Shown: positions 21,149-29,895 of the stretch, piece after piece
Layout: the number at the start of each line of letters is the position of its first letter
Numbering within the stretch: the stretch's first letter is position 1
NCBI RefSeq assembly: GCF_024448935.1
Contig: NZ_JAMOIE010000012.1
Location: 1-64,000 of the forward strand
DNA: 64,000 nt
Direction of reading: 5' to 3'
Source of the DNA: Stutzerimonas stutzeri
GTDB lineage: Bacteria; Pseudomonadota; Gammaproteobacteria; Pseudomonadales; Pseudomonadaceae
Translations under genes and position numbers: made by a program
The notes under the pieces: generated by a model
The model's database searches: none
Told to the model about the DNA's origin: nothing
The model's input: the letters and a program-made list of their open reading frames with translations, nothing else

Positions 21149-22414
21149 TCAACCGTAGCGCTTGCGCGCCTCGATGGCCAGGCCGCTACCGATACTGCCG
21201 AAGCGGTTGCCTTCAACGTGGCGTGCCCGTGGCAGCAAGGCGGCGACGCTATGGCGCAGCGCCGGGATCGCACTGGAGCCGCCCGTGAAGAAGACCGTGT
21301 CGATGTCCTCGTGCTTGAGCCCGGCACTCCTGAGCAATTGACTGACAGTGGTGCGGATTCGTTCGAGCAGGGGGCTGATCGCCGTTTCGAATACAGGACG
21401 CGTGAGTGTGGCTTCGAGGCCGGGTTCGATTCGCGCGAAGTCGATCAGGAAGCGCTCATGCTCGGTCAATTCGATCTTGCCCTGCTCGACCTGCATCGCC
21501 AGCCAATGCCCGGCGCGTTGCTCGATCAGGCTGAACAACCGGTCGATTCCGGTGGGGTCGACGATGTCGTAGCGCATGCTCTGCAATGCACGCAGCGAAG
21601 CTGGAGCGTAGACCGCGTTGATGGTGTGCCAGGTGGCCAGATTGAGATGAGTGCTGGTGGGCATGGGTGCATCGCTTTTCATCCGGCTGCCGTAGCCGAA
21701 CAGCGGCATTACCCCCTGCAAGCTGAGCTGCTTGTCGAAATCGGTACCGCCGATGTGCACGCCCGAGGTGGCGAGGATGTCGTCCTGACGGTCATCGATC
21801 TGCCGCCGCTCCGGTGCCAGCCGCACCAGTGAAAAGTCCGAGGTACCGCCGCCGATGTCGACGATCAGCACGCGCTCCTCCCGCTCGATGCGCGACTCGT
21901 AGTCGAACGCTGCGGCGATGGGTTCGTACTGGAAGGAGACGTCCTTGAAACCGATCCTGTTGGCCGCCGCGGCGAGTGTATTCGCCGCTTCCCTGTCCGC
22001 CTGCGGATCGTCGTCGACGAAGAACACCGGACGGCCCAGTACCACCTCGTCGAACGAACGCTCGGCCTGGATCTCGGCGCGTTGCTTGAGCGTCCCGAGG
22101 AACAGCCCGAGGATCTCCTTGAACGGCATCGCGCCGCCGAGCACGGTCGTCTCACTCTTGAGGAGCTTGGACCCGAGCAGGCTTTTCAGCGAGCGCATCA
22201 GCCGCCCTTCGTAGCCTTCCAGGTATTCGGCCAAGGCCAGGCGACCATAGACCGGACGACACTCTTCGGTGTTGAAGAACACCACCGAGGGCAAGGTCTG
22301 CTGATCGTCTTCCAGCACCAACAGCGGCTCGGCGTCAGGACGCCACCAACCGACGGTGGAATTGGAGGTACCGAAGTCGATGCCGCAGGCGCGGGCGGGG
22401 GACGGGTTATACAT
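21149..22414 (-). CDS. yegD: Hsp70 family chaperone-like ATPase YegD
   Basis: A 421-residue protein consisting of the actin/Hsp70 ATPase fold without the usual substrate-binding and lid domains. Phosphate-1 (GIDFGTSNSTVG at residues 11-22), phosphate-2 (VDIGGGTSDFSLV) and adenosine (FFTGGSSAIPAL) motifs are intact. The start ATG 22414 gives MYNPSPARACGIDFGTSN; the frame upstream adds 18 unconserved codons. YegD partners are unknown. Confidence 0.9.
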   Translation of the reverse strand: MYNPSPARACGIDFGTSNSTVGWWRPDAEPLLVLEDDQQTLPSVVFFNTEECRPVYGRLALAEYLEGYEGRLMRSLKSLLGSKLLKSETTVLGGAMPFKEILGLFLGTLKQRAEIQAERSFDEVVLGRPVFFVDDDPQADREAANTLAAAANRIGFKDVSFQYEPIAAAFDYESRIEREERVLIVDIGGGTSDFSLVRLAPERRQIDDRQDDILATSGVHIGGTDFDKQLSLQGVMPLFGYGSRMKSDAPMPTSTHLNLATWHTINAVYAPASLRALQSMRYDIVDPTGIDRLFSLIEQRAGHWLAMQVEQGKIELTEHERFLIDFARIEPGLEATLTRPVFETAISPLLERIRTTVSQLLRSAGLKHEDIDTVFFTGGSSAIPALRHSVAALLPRARHVEGNRFGSIGSGLAIEARKRYG

Positions 22415-22544
22415 GTGCGGTCCGGACTGCCAAAAACGGCCGCGCAGTGTATGCGAGCCCGCCGGCAAATGCAGGCCAATCGTCGTTTTGATAGGGCACG
22501 GCTGCGCCTGATGCTGCGGTTGTTCACCACAGCATCAGGGAGGG

Positions 22545-23012
22545 TCAGGCCAGCGCCGCCTCTGCAGCCGCGGCGGAGTCGGTCATGCCGTCGGTCATGC
22601 GCCTGGAGTCGTGACAGAAGGTGCGCGAGGCCTGGAACAGGAACACCATGGTGAGCAGCAGCGAGCCGGGGATCAGATACATCGCACCGTGTAGACCTTC
22701 GGCGCGGAAGACTTCGCTCATCTCGCTGGCGCCAGCGGCCAGCATTGCGGCTTCGGCAAAATGATCCGACAACAGCCCTACCATCACCGTGCCCATGCCA
22801 CCGCCGAGCAGGTACAGACCGGCAAAAAACAGGGCCATCGCGGTTCGCCATGCTGATGGCGGCGAAGATCAGCCGACCACGGGCGAAACGCTGGTGGATC
22901 TGGTCGGCAACCCAACCGCCGAGGGTCAGCCCGATCAAACCGGTCAAGCCGACGATCACGCCGGTGGCGATCGACGCCTCCACCAGTGCGCTGATGCCGG
23001 CCGATGCGACGG
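22545..23012 (-). pseudogene. MFS transporter remnant (C-terminal part, frameshifted)
   Basis: On the minus strand one frame encodes transmembrane segments (EASIATGVIVGLTGLIGLTL, then GGWVADQIHQRF) to about 22840, and the next frame continues with MALFFAGLYLLGGGMGTVMV and a second hydrophobic stretch to a stop at 22545. The two parts join naturally as the end of a major facilitator protein, so there is a frameshift near 22840. The N-terminal two thirds are absent: the similarity begins within a few bases of the hyi stop codon. It is a broken, truncated transporter gene. Confidence 0.75.
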
Positions 23013-23013
23013 G

Positions 23014-23796
23014 TCAGCGCTGCCGCCAAGCCTCTAGCCAACCAAGGCTGGTTGAGGTGTCGGCGCTATCGGGACGGTATTCAGCCGCCAACCAGCCGGA
23101 ATAGCCCACCGCTTGCAACGCTTCGAGCAGCGGTTCGAACGCTACCGAACCCGTGCCGGGCGCACCACGGCCGGGACAGTCGGCGAACTGCACATGACCG
23201 ATCCGCGATCCCAGCAGCCGGATACCCGTGGCGACGTCCAGCCCTTGACGGGCCATGTGATAGAGGTCCAGCTGAGCCTGGCAATTAGGATGGTCGACAC
23301 GCTCCAGCAGCGCTTGCAGATGCGCGGGTGTATTGATCAGAAAGCCGGGCATGTCGAGCGGATTGATCGCCTCGCACACCACTCGAACGCCAAGCAATGC
23401 GAACGCCTCGGCGCTTTTGCGCAGGTTGGCTGTCAGGGTTTCCAAGGCTTGCTCGCGCGTGACACCTTCGGCCAGCCGGCCCGGCAAGACGTTGACGCAC
23501 AGTGGGCGCGTCATGGCCGCATAGGTCAGGCCTTCCTGAAGCGCCGCATCGAACTCAGCCTGCCGTGACGGCACCGCCGCCAGCCCCGCACCGCCCAGCA
23601 TGAAATCGCCAGCCGGCAGGTTAATCAGCACCAGCGGCAGACCCGCACGCTCCAGCAACTCCTTTAGCTGCAGGGCAGGGAGCTCGTAGGGAAACTGGAT
23701 TTCTACACCATCGAACCCGGCAATCCGAGCGGCCATGATGCGCTCGGCCAACGGCAGTTCGGTGAACAACATGGACAGGTTGGCTGCAATCTTCAT
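23014..23796 (-). CDS. hyi: Hydroxypyruvate isomerase family protein (Hyi/OtnI)
   Basis: A 260-residue TIM-barrel sugar isomerase (AP endonuclease 2 fold). Metal/catalytic residues appear in VVCEAINPLDMPGF (Glu), QLDLYHM (Asp/His) and HVQFADCPGRGAPGTG. The product would interconvert hydroxypyruvate and tartronate semialdehyde, or act on 2-oxo-tetronate (OtnI). The gene overlaps its upstream partner, a beta-hydroxyacid dehydrogenase, by 4 bases. Glyoxylate carboligase, the usual companion, is not in the window, so the exact substrate is uncertain. Confidence 0.8.
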   Translation of the reverse strand: MKIAANLSMLFTELPLAERIMAARIAGFDGVEIQFPYELPALQLKELLERAGLPLVLINLPAGDFMLGGAGLAAVPSRQAEFDAALQEGLTYAAMTRPLCVNVLPGRLAEGVTREQALETLTANLRKSAEAFALLGVRVVCEAINPLDMPGFLINTPAHLQALLERVDHPNCQAQLDLYHMARQGLDVATGIRLLGSRIGHVQFADCPGRGAPGTGSVAFEPLLEALQAVGYSGWLAAEYRPDSADTSTSLGWLEAWRQR

Positions 23797-24680
23797 CGAT
23801 CTTGCTCCCGGAATATCCTGACCAGCGTGGACGGGTCATTTTCCAGCTCGCCCTGACTGCCGTGCAGGCGCATCAGCTGCGCGGCGAGTCCGGTCATGGG
23901 CGTGGCTGCGCCTGCTTCACGAGAGAGCTGCACGGCCGTGTCGAGGTCCTTGAGCAGGGTGCGAACGCGCCACTTCACCGGCTCGAACTCGCTGTGGGCC
24001 ATCTGCGGCGCGAGGATCTGCAGCGGCTTGGAATCGGCGAAACCGCCAGCCAGTGCCGACGCGATGAGAGTGGCGTCGACCCCGGATCGTTCGGCCAAAG
24101 TCACCACTTCGGCGATGACCAATGCATTACAGGCGACGATCATCTGGTTACAGGCTTTGGTCACCTGGCCGGCGCCGACATCGCCCATGTGGGTCAACCG
24201 CTGGCCGAGGTGTGCCAACACGGGTCGAACCCGTTCGACATCCTCGCCGCGCCCGCCTGCCATGATTGCCAGGTTGCCCGTCTCGGCACCCGCCGTACCG
24301 CCGGACACCGGCGCATCGACCCAGCGCATGCCGCTGCGGGATTCGAGTTCGGCGGCCATGGCGCGCGTGGCCGTTGGCTCCAGACTGGAATGATCGACCA
24401 GCAATTGCCCCGCTTTCGCTCCCTCGACGATGCCACCCGAGCCAAACACCACCTCACGTACCACCGCGGTGTCTGCCAGACAAAGCAGCACCAGGTCTGC
24501 GGCGCTGCACAGGTCGGCCGGATTGCTGGCCTGCCGCGCGCCGGCCTCTATCAGGGGCGCACATTTTTCGGGGGAACGGTTCCAGACCGTCAATCGATAG
24601 CCGGCAGCGAGCAGCCGGCGGCACATTGGCAGGCCCATCAGGCCGATGCCGGCAAAAGCGATCATGGGCAAATCAGACAT
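23793..24680 (-). CDS. NAD(P)-dependent beta-hydroxyacid dehydrogenase (GlxR/GarR/LtnD-like)
   Basis: A 295-residue member of the 3-hydroxyisobutyrate dehydrogenase family. A Rossmann motif GIGLMGLPM is at residues 11-19, the substrate loop DAPVSGGTAGAETG near 122, and the catalytic Lys in GAGQVTKACNQMI near 171. Paired with the isomerase, tartronate semialdehyde reductase (GlxR) or L-threonate dehydrogenase (LtnD) are the candidates. The start is 68 bases from the emfourin gene stop. Confidence 0.82.
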   Translation of the reverse strand: MSDLPMIAFAGIGLMGLPMCRRLLAAGYRLTVWNRSPEKCAPLIEAGARQASNPADLCSAADLVLLCLADTAVVREVVFGSGGIVEGAKAGQLLVDHSSLEPTATRAMAAELESRSGMRWVDAPVSGGTAGAETGNLAIMAGGRGEDVERVRPVLAHLGQRLTHMGDVGAGQVTKACNQMIVACNALVIAEVVTLAERSGVDATLIASALAGGFADSKPLQILAPQMAHSEFEPVKWRVRTLLKDLDTAVQLSREAGAATPMTGLAAQLMRLHGSQGELENDPSTLVRIFREQDR

Positions 24681-24748
24681 GCGGGTGGTTCCTCTAAAAC
24701 CGGGGCCGGGATTCTAGCGCCGCTCAGGGGCCGATGGCCAAGCCGGCC

Positions 24749-25072
24749 TCAAAGCAGCTCGCCTTTGTCCCACAAGCGCACCAGCTCCCCGGGCGCCCGC
24801 TCTTCGGGGACCTGCAGCAGCATCTCGCCGTCATGCTCGTTTTCGCGGTAGTGAAGCTCGATCTGGTAGTAACGACGGTCGCCCTGCCCGGCGTCGGCAC
24901 TCGCCAACGGAAGGCAGCCTTGCAGCACGGAGCAAATCTGGCCGCGTTGGCGTTCGTCACAGCTGGCGAAATCGATCTCACGCGGCCGGGCGAGTGCCTG
25001 CATCGCGGCGAACCCGCCCTGCCGTGAAAGGCGAACGGTTGCTTCCTTGTCCAACGGTGGTAACTGTTTCAT
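24749..25072 (-). CDS. Emfourin-like inhibitor of protealysin
   Basis: A 107-residue cytoplasmic protein starting at ATG 25072 (MKQLPPLDKEATVRLSRQGG). The pattern VRLSRQGGFAAMQALARPRE, a central YYQIELHYRE strand and a C-terminal LVRLWDKGELL fit emfourin, the small inhibitor encoded with M4 proteases of the protealysin type. It begins 23 bases after the protease stop codon, so the two form one operon. The family is assigned by context and recalled pattern, not by search. Confidence 0.75.
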   Translation of the reverse strand: MKQLPPLDKEATVRLSRQGGFAAMQALARPREIDFASCDERQRGQICSVLQGCLPLASADAGQGDRRYYQIELHYRENEHDGEMLLQVPEERAPGELVRLWDKGELL

Positions 25073-25095
25073 GACGTCTCCTCGTTGGGGCCTGT

Positions 25096-26154
25096 TTACG
25101 GCACACGGACACCGACATCTGTCCATGCCTGCCTTACCGCCTGCGCCTCGCTACTGCCGGCACCGAAGCGGATCACCGCGTTATCGAGCGTCAAACCAGC
25201 AAACGCGACGAAATCCGCATCCGTGGCCAAACGCCGATCGCAGAGGGTGTCATACCAGATGCGCCCAGCCCTCTCCCAGGCGTAACCGCCGAGCGCCCGA
25301 GCGGCAAGATAGAACGCGCGATTGGGAATGCCGGAGTTCAAGTGCACCCCACCATTGTCGTCACGGGTGTCGATAAAGTCGCGCATGTGTGCCGGCTGCG
25401 GGTCCTTGCCCAACAGCGGATCGTCATAGGCGCTGCCCGGGTTGGCCATTGAGCGCAGTGCCGAACCGCTCACCTTGTCGGTCAGCAACTCGGCGCCGAT
25501 CAACCAATCGGCCTGGTTCGCTGTCTGCTTGAGGCTGAACTGCTTGACCAACACGCCGAACACGTCAGATAGCGATTCATTCAGGGCGCCGGACTGATCG
25601 ACGTACAGCAGCCCGGCTTCGCTTTCGATGACGCCATGAGTCAGCTCGTGCGCCACGACATCCAGAGACCGCGTGAAGCGATTGAATATCTCGCCGTCGC
25701 CATCGCCGAAGACCATCTGTGCGCCGTTCCAAAAGGCATTCTCGTAGCCGACACCGTAGTGCACCGTGCCGATCAGCGGGAAACCGTGATTGTCGATCGA
25801 GTCGCGCCCGAACACCTGCCAGAAGCATTGGTAGGCCTTGCCGAACGCATCGTAGGCCTCGTCGACCGCCGCATCACCGACCGGCGGCTGTCCCTCGATT
25901 CTGGCCAGTGCCCCAGGCAGCAACATCTGCTGCCCTGCATCGTGAATGCTGCGTCGCGGTTCACCGGGCAGGTCTCGTTCAGGCAACGCGCTGACGATTG
26001 GCTGACGGTTGGGTGGCCCGGGATTGGGCAGCAGATGACGAATATGGGACAGGGTACCGAGCGCTCGTTCGCGCTGTGGCGCGGAGCCGTGCTCGATGAT
26101 CCGGCTGAGTATGTAAGGCGGAATGAAGCCGTGGCGCATGGTTGAGTTGTGCAT
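25096..26154 (-). CDS. M4 family metalloprotease, protealysin-like
   Basis: A 352-residue thermolysin-family protease. The zinc site is HELTH (H169, E170, H173) with the third ligand E193 in GALNESLSD. The C-terminal catalytic His region is present (GVHLNSGIPNRAFYLAA). There is no signal peptide; the short propeptide has the protealysin-type motif GFIPPYILSRI at residues 9-19, whose PPY segment occupies the active site in precursors. The start ATG 26154 gives MHNSTMRHGF. The inhibitor gene follows immediately. The protease probably acts in the cytoplasm or leaves by an unusual route. Confidence 0.9.
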   Translation of the reverse strand: MHNSTMRHGFIPPYILSRIIEHGSAPQRERALGTLSHIRHLLPNPGPPNRQPIVSALPERDLPGEPRRSIHDAGQQMLLPGALARIEGQPPVGDAAVDEAYDAFGKAYQCFWQVFGRDSIDNHGFPLIGTVHYGVGYENAFWNGAQMVFGDGDGEIFNRFTRSLDVVAHELTHGVIESEAGLLYVDQSGALNESLSDVFGVLVKQFSLKQTANQADWLIGAELLTDKVSGSALRSMANPGSAYDDPLLGKDPQPAHMRDFIDTRDDNGGVHLNSGIPNRAFYLAARALGGYAWERAGRIWYDTLCDRRLATDADFVAFAGLTLDNAVIRFGAGSSEAQAVRQAWTDVGVRVP

Positions 26155-26446
26155 GGGGTCCCCCTTCAGCCAGCTCGCTTGCAGGCATCCACGCATGTTG
26201 AGCCGGTCAGGGCGCAGCGTTGTCGTGCCGGCGGTTTTCGATGTCTGTTTTCAGCAGGCTAGAGCAAAAGCCTATTCACTGCTCCAAACTGAGCATCATT
26301 TGACCCATGTCATTTCGACCTGGTCCGACGCGCGGGCTTGGCGCCGTCCATGTGGGTTCCCGACCGGACAGGCAGCGCACCAAACTTGCCACACCCAGGC
26401 GTTCATCTCCGTTTCGCCAAGCGGCAGCGCCATCTCGGCCAGACGC

Positions 26447-26477
26447 TTGCGTTGGCGCAGCCTTCTACCTCTATAAT
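26447..26477 (+). promoter_or_regulatory. Likely promoter of the PhnD-like ABC operon, in a 360-base divergent region
   Basis: The gap 26155-26514 separates the protease operon (minus) from the ABC operon (plus). A perfect TATAAT lies at 26472-26477, 38 bases before the ABC start codon, with a weak TTGCGT at 26447-26452 (spacing 19, long). Nothing else coding was seen in the gap, and no clear operator or terminator. Confidence 0.45.
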
Positions 26478-26514
26478 CCGCGCGCTTTTTCCGCTATTGA
26501 ACCGGAGAACCACA

Positions 26515-27366
26515 ATGCTGAAGCGCCCCCTGGCAGCCGTCACCGGCCTTGCCCTCTCGTTGTCTATTGCCACCACCCATGCCGCCGACGTGCTTCGCGT
26601 ATCGGCCATCCCCGACGAAGCCCCGACCGAGCTGATTCGCAAGTTCGAACCGCTGGGCCAATACCTCGAAAAAGAACTGGGCATGGCGGTGAAATTCACT
26701 CCGGTCTCCGATTACGCGGCAGTTGTCGAAGCACTTGCTTCCGACCGCCTCGACCTGGCCTGGCTCGGCGGTTTCACCTTCGTCCAGACTCGCCTGAAAA
26801 CGGGCGATGCGATGCCGCTGGTACAGCGTGAGCAGGACGAGCGATTCACCAGCAAATTCATCACCGCCGATCCCGAGGTCAAGACGCTGCAGGATCTCAA
26901 GGGCAAGACCTTTGCGTTTGGCTCCGTGTCCTCGACCTCCGGCAGCCTGATGCCACGCTACTTCATGATCAAGGACGGCATCGACCCCGAGCAGTTCTTC
27001 AAGCGCATCGCCTATTCCGGCGCCCATGACGCCACGGCCGCCTGGGTTCAGGCTGGCAAGGCCGACGGTGGCGTACTCAATGCCTCGGTTTGGGACAGGC
27101 TGGTCGCGGCTGGCAAGGTCGACACCGACAAGGTGCGGGTCATCGCGACCACCCCGCCCTACTACGATTACAACTGGACCGTACGCGGTAACCTCGACCC
27201 GGCGCTGGTCGAGAAGATCAAAAACGCGTTCCTCAACCTCGACCCGAAGCACCCGGAACACAGGAAGATCCTCGACCTGCAGGCCGCAACGCGCTTCATC
27301 GAAACGCGCCCGGACAATTACGAAGGCATCGAGGAAGCCGCGCGTGCCGCTGGCCTGTTGAAATGA
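26515..27366 (+). CDS. PhnD-type ABC transporter substrate-binding protein, putative selenate/oxyanion
   Basis: A 283-residue periplasmic protein starting at ATG 26515 (CCGGAG 6-7 bases upstream) with a signal peptide (MLKRPLAAVTGLALSLSIAT...HAADV). LRVSAIPDEAPTELIRKF, then DLAWLGGFTFVQTRL and FAFGSVSSTSGSLMPRYFM are typical of the phosphonate/phosphite-binding PhnD superfamily. My recollection is that this exact subtype, in pseudomonads, is annotated as a putative selenate transporter protein. No phn lyase or ptxD gene is nearby, which argues against phosphonate catabolism. The ligand is unproven. Confidence 0.8.
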   Translation: MLKRPLAAVTGLALSLSIATTHAADVLRVSAIPDEAPTELIRKFEPLGQYLEKELGMAVKFTPVSDYAAVVEALASDRLDLAWLGGFTFVQTRLKTGDAMPLVQREQDERFTSKFITADPEVKTLQDLKGKTFAFGSVSSTSGSLMPRYFMIKDGIDPEQFFKRIAYSGAHDATAAWVQAGKADGGVLNASVWDRLVAAGKVDTDKVRVIATTPPYYDYNWTVRGNLDPALVEKIKNAFLNLDPKHPEHRKILDLQAATRFIETRPDNYEGIEEAARAAGLLK

Positions 27367-27431
27367 GTCATGCCAGTCGGTCCGCTGCGACCCTGCGGAC
27401 CGCTCGGGCAGTGCCAGGCGAGCACGCTTGA

Positions 27432-28292
27432 ATGAGCGTGTCGATGCTGTCTTCGAGCCCGCGCACTTCGCTAACAAACCAGACCGAACCGGCCCTGAGC
27501 CTGTCCGGCGTAAGCTACTGCCATGCCAACGGTCACGTCGCGCTGCGCGACGTTGACCTGCAGATCGCGAGAGGCGAACGCGTTGCGCTTATCGGTCCCT
27601 CTGGCGCAGGCAAGACCACCTTGTTGCGCTTGCTCGCCACGCACCTGCAGCCGAGCACTGGTGAGTTCGAACTGCTCGGTTGCCAGCCCTGGACGTTATC
27701 AGTCGGTGCCCGGCAGAAGCTGCGCAGTCGCATCGGCCTGATTCATCAGGCACCGCCGCTGCCCCCTCGCCAACGCGTGATTACCTCGGTGCTGGCCGGG
27801 CGGCTGGGGCAATGGTCGCTCGGCCGCAGCCTGCTCAGTCTGGTCTACCCGCTGGACAAGAACGGCGCGACCGAAGTACTGGGTAAGCTGGATCTGGCAG
27901 ACAAGCTCTATGAGCGCTGCGATCAGCTGTCAGGTGGCCAGTTGCAGCGCGTCGGCATTGCCCGTGCGCTGTACCAGAGCCCGACGCTCATGCTGGCAGA
28001 CGAGCCGGTATCCGCGATGGACCCGGTGCTGGCGGCTTATTCGTTGAACGTACTGAATCGCGAAGCCACGCGTGGCCAGGCCACACTCATAGCCAGCCTG
28101 CACGCGGTCGAGCTGGCGCTGGAGCATTTCCCTCGGGTGATCGCAGTGCGCGACGGGCGAATCCTGTTCGATAAAGCATCCAGCACTGTGACGCCGGGCG
28201 AGCTCGATGCGCTCTATGCCAACGACCAGTTGCAAGGCTTCGCACCCGTTGAGCCGACACCGGGCCAGAGCCTGCATATGCCCCGATGCTGA
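27432..28292 (+). CDS. ABC transporter ATP-binding protein, PhnC-like
   Basis: A 286-residue ATPase. Walker A GPSGAGKT is at residues 55-62, the signature LSGGQLQRVGIARAL near 165, and Walker B LMLADEP near 185, with D-loop SAMDP. It energises the two permeases encoded next and works with the binding protein 65 bases upstream. It overlaps the first permease by 7 bases, so it is translationally coupled. Confidence 0.88.
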   Translation: MSVSMLSSSPRTSLTNQTEPALSLSGVSYCHANGHVALRDVDLQIARGERVALIGPSGAGKTTLLRLLATHLQPSTGEFELLGCQPWTLSVGARQKLRSRIGLIHQAPPLPPRQRVITSVLAGRLGQWSLGRSLLSLVYPLDKNGATEVLGKLDLADKLYERCDQLSGGQLQRVGIARALYQSPTLMLADEPVSAMDPVLAAYSLNVLNREATRGQATLIASLHAVELALEHFPRVIAVRDGRILFDKASSTVTPGELDALYANDQLQGFAPVEPTPGQSLHMPRC

Positions 28293-29119
28293 ACCCCACC
28301 CTCACCCGGCGCGACCCTGCCGCTCGCTCACGCCTGTTGCTGACGCTGCTAGCGCTGGCTCTGCTCTGGCCTGGATTGTCATTGAGCGAGCTGGACCTCA
28401 GCGTGCTGATCGATGGCAGCAACGCCGACACCATGGGCGCCTTCCTGTCCGGTTTCTGGCCTCCGGCACATGACACGGCATTTCTACTTCAGCTGGGGCG
28501 TGCAACGCTGGAAACGCTCGCCATCGCCACGGCGGGTATGACGCTGGCGCTGGCGCTGGCCATTCCCTGTGCGCTTCTGGCAACGCGCGCGCTGTCGATT
28601 TCGGCCCTGAGTCGCGGCGGCCGTCCGCACTGGTGGGCGCAGGCCGTTCGCTGGCCCGTACGCGGGCTGCTGATCCTGCTACGCAGCGTGCCGGAAATCG
28701 TCTGGGCGCTGCTCTTCGTGCGGGCCGTCGGCCTTGGCCCAACCGCTGGCGTACTGGCCATCGCCATCACCTACGCCGGCATGCTCGGCAAGGTCTACGC
28801 AGAAATCTTCGAGTCGGTCGATCCGCTGCCGACGCGCGCATTGATCGGCGCGGGGGGTTCACGTCTGCAGGCCTTTGCCTACGGCGTGCTGCCACAGGCA
28901 ACGGGCGAGATGCTGTCCTACACGGTCTATCGCTGGGAGTGCGCCATCCGTGCCTCGGTCGTCATGGGTTTTGTCGGTGCGGGCGGCCTGGGCCAGCAGA
29001 TGGACCTGTCGATGCGCATGTTCGCCGGCGGCGAAGTGGCGAGCATGTTGCTGACCTTCCTCCTGCTGGTGCTGCTGGCGGATCTGTTCAGCCAGCTGCT
29101 GCGCAGGAGGTTCGTATGA
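28286..29119 (+). CDS. ABC transporter permease 1, PhnE-like
   Basis: A 277-residue inner-membrane protein with about six hydrophobic segments. The EAA-type coupling loop (LIGAGGSRLQAFAYGVLPQA) and VMGFVGAGGLGQQMDLSMRM near the C terminus match phosphonate-type permeases. It overlaps the ATPase gene by 7 bases upstream and the second permease by 4 bases (ATGA), forming a heterodimeric pore with it. Confidence 0.88.
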   Translation: MLNPTLTRRDPAARSRLLLTLLALALLWPGLSLSELDLSVLIDGSNADTMGAFLSGFWPPAHDTAFLLQLGRATLETLAIATAGMTLALALAIPCALLATRALSISALSRGGRPHWWAQAVRWPVRGLLILLRSVPEIVWALLFVRAVGLGPTAGVLAIAITYAGMLGKVYAEIFESVDPLPTRALIGAGGSRLQAFAYGVLPQATGEMLSYTVYRWECAIRASVVMGFVGAGGLGQQMDLSMRMFAGGEVASMLLTFLLLVLLADLFSQLLRRRFV

Positions 29120-29883
29120 AGTCGCTGGCGCGCTCTGCGCTACCACTATTGCTAATCATGGCGGTGGTCGCTTCGTTCGCCTACTTGCAGCTCGACACCA
29201 GCGCCCTGATGAGCCGTGATGGCGCGGCGCAAATGGCCGAATACGCTGCTGCTTTCCTCAGCCCCGATCTGTCAGCGCCGCACCTGCGCGCAATCGCTAA
29301 CGGCGCCCTGGAAACACTGGCCATGTCGGCCATCGGCACGCTGCTCGCGGCTGTGCTCGGTTTGATACTGGCGCTGCCAGCCGCCGGACGCTTCGGCTTG
29401 GTCACCCAGGGCGCTTCACGGCTGCTGCTCAATGCGCTTCGGGCGATACCCGAACTGGTCTGGGCGGCACTGATGGTACTGGCGGCGGGCCTGGGACCAA
29501 ATGCCGGCACCCTGGCCCTGGCGCTGCACACCGCCGGTGTGCTGGGCCGGCTGTTCGCCGAAGCGCTGGAGAATACGCCGAGCGCGCCAAGCGAGGCATT
29601 GCGACTGGCCGGAAGCGGGCGAGTTGGCGCCTTCTTCTACGGCACGCTGCCAAGCTTGTGGCCGCAACTCGTGGCGTACAGCCTGTATCGCTGGGAAAAC
29701 AACATCCGCATGGCCAGCGTGCTGGGTTTCGTCGGCGCCGGCGGACTGGGGCAAATGCTCTACATGAGCCTCAGCCTGTTCCAGGAAGCGCAGGCGGCAA
29801 CGGTGATCCTGGCGATGCTGCTGATGGTGCTGGCGGTCGACGCGCTGAGCGGCTGGGCCCGGCTGCGCTGGGTGCGCCCCTGA
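29116..29883 (+). CDS. ABC transporter permease 2, PhnE-like
   Basis: A 255-residue inner-membrane protein. The start ATG 29116 is fixed by AGGAGG 5 bases upstream and the 4-base overlap with permease 1; a much longer in-frame reading from 28633 is antiparallel in sense to real coding and is rejected. It has SEALRLAGSGRVGAFFYGTL as EAA loop and LGFVGAGGLGQMLYMSLSLF. It is last in the operon and convergent with atpG, whose stop lies 12 bases away. Confidence 0.86.
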   Translation: MKSLARSALPLLLIMAVVASFAYLQLDTSALMSRDGAAQMAEYAAAFLSPDLSAPHLRAIANGALETLAMSAIGTLLAAVLGLILALPAAGRFGLVTQGASRLLLNALRAIPELVWAALMVLAAGLGPNAGTLALALHTAGVLGRLFAEALENTPSAPSEALRLAGSGRVGAFFYGTLPSLWPQLVAYSLYRWENNIRMASVLGFVGAGGLGQMLYMSLSLFQEAQAATVILAMLLMVLAVDALSGWARLRWVRP

Positions 29884-29895
29884 CCGCGGCGACGC

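Noticed and set aside
28633-29115. N-terminal extension of permease 2 overlapping permease 1
   Set aside because: It would overlap nearly half of permease 1 in another frame. The AGGAGG and ATGA overlap at 29116 mark the real start.
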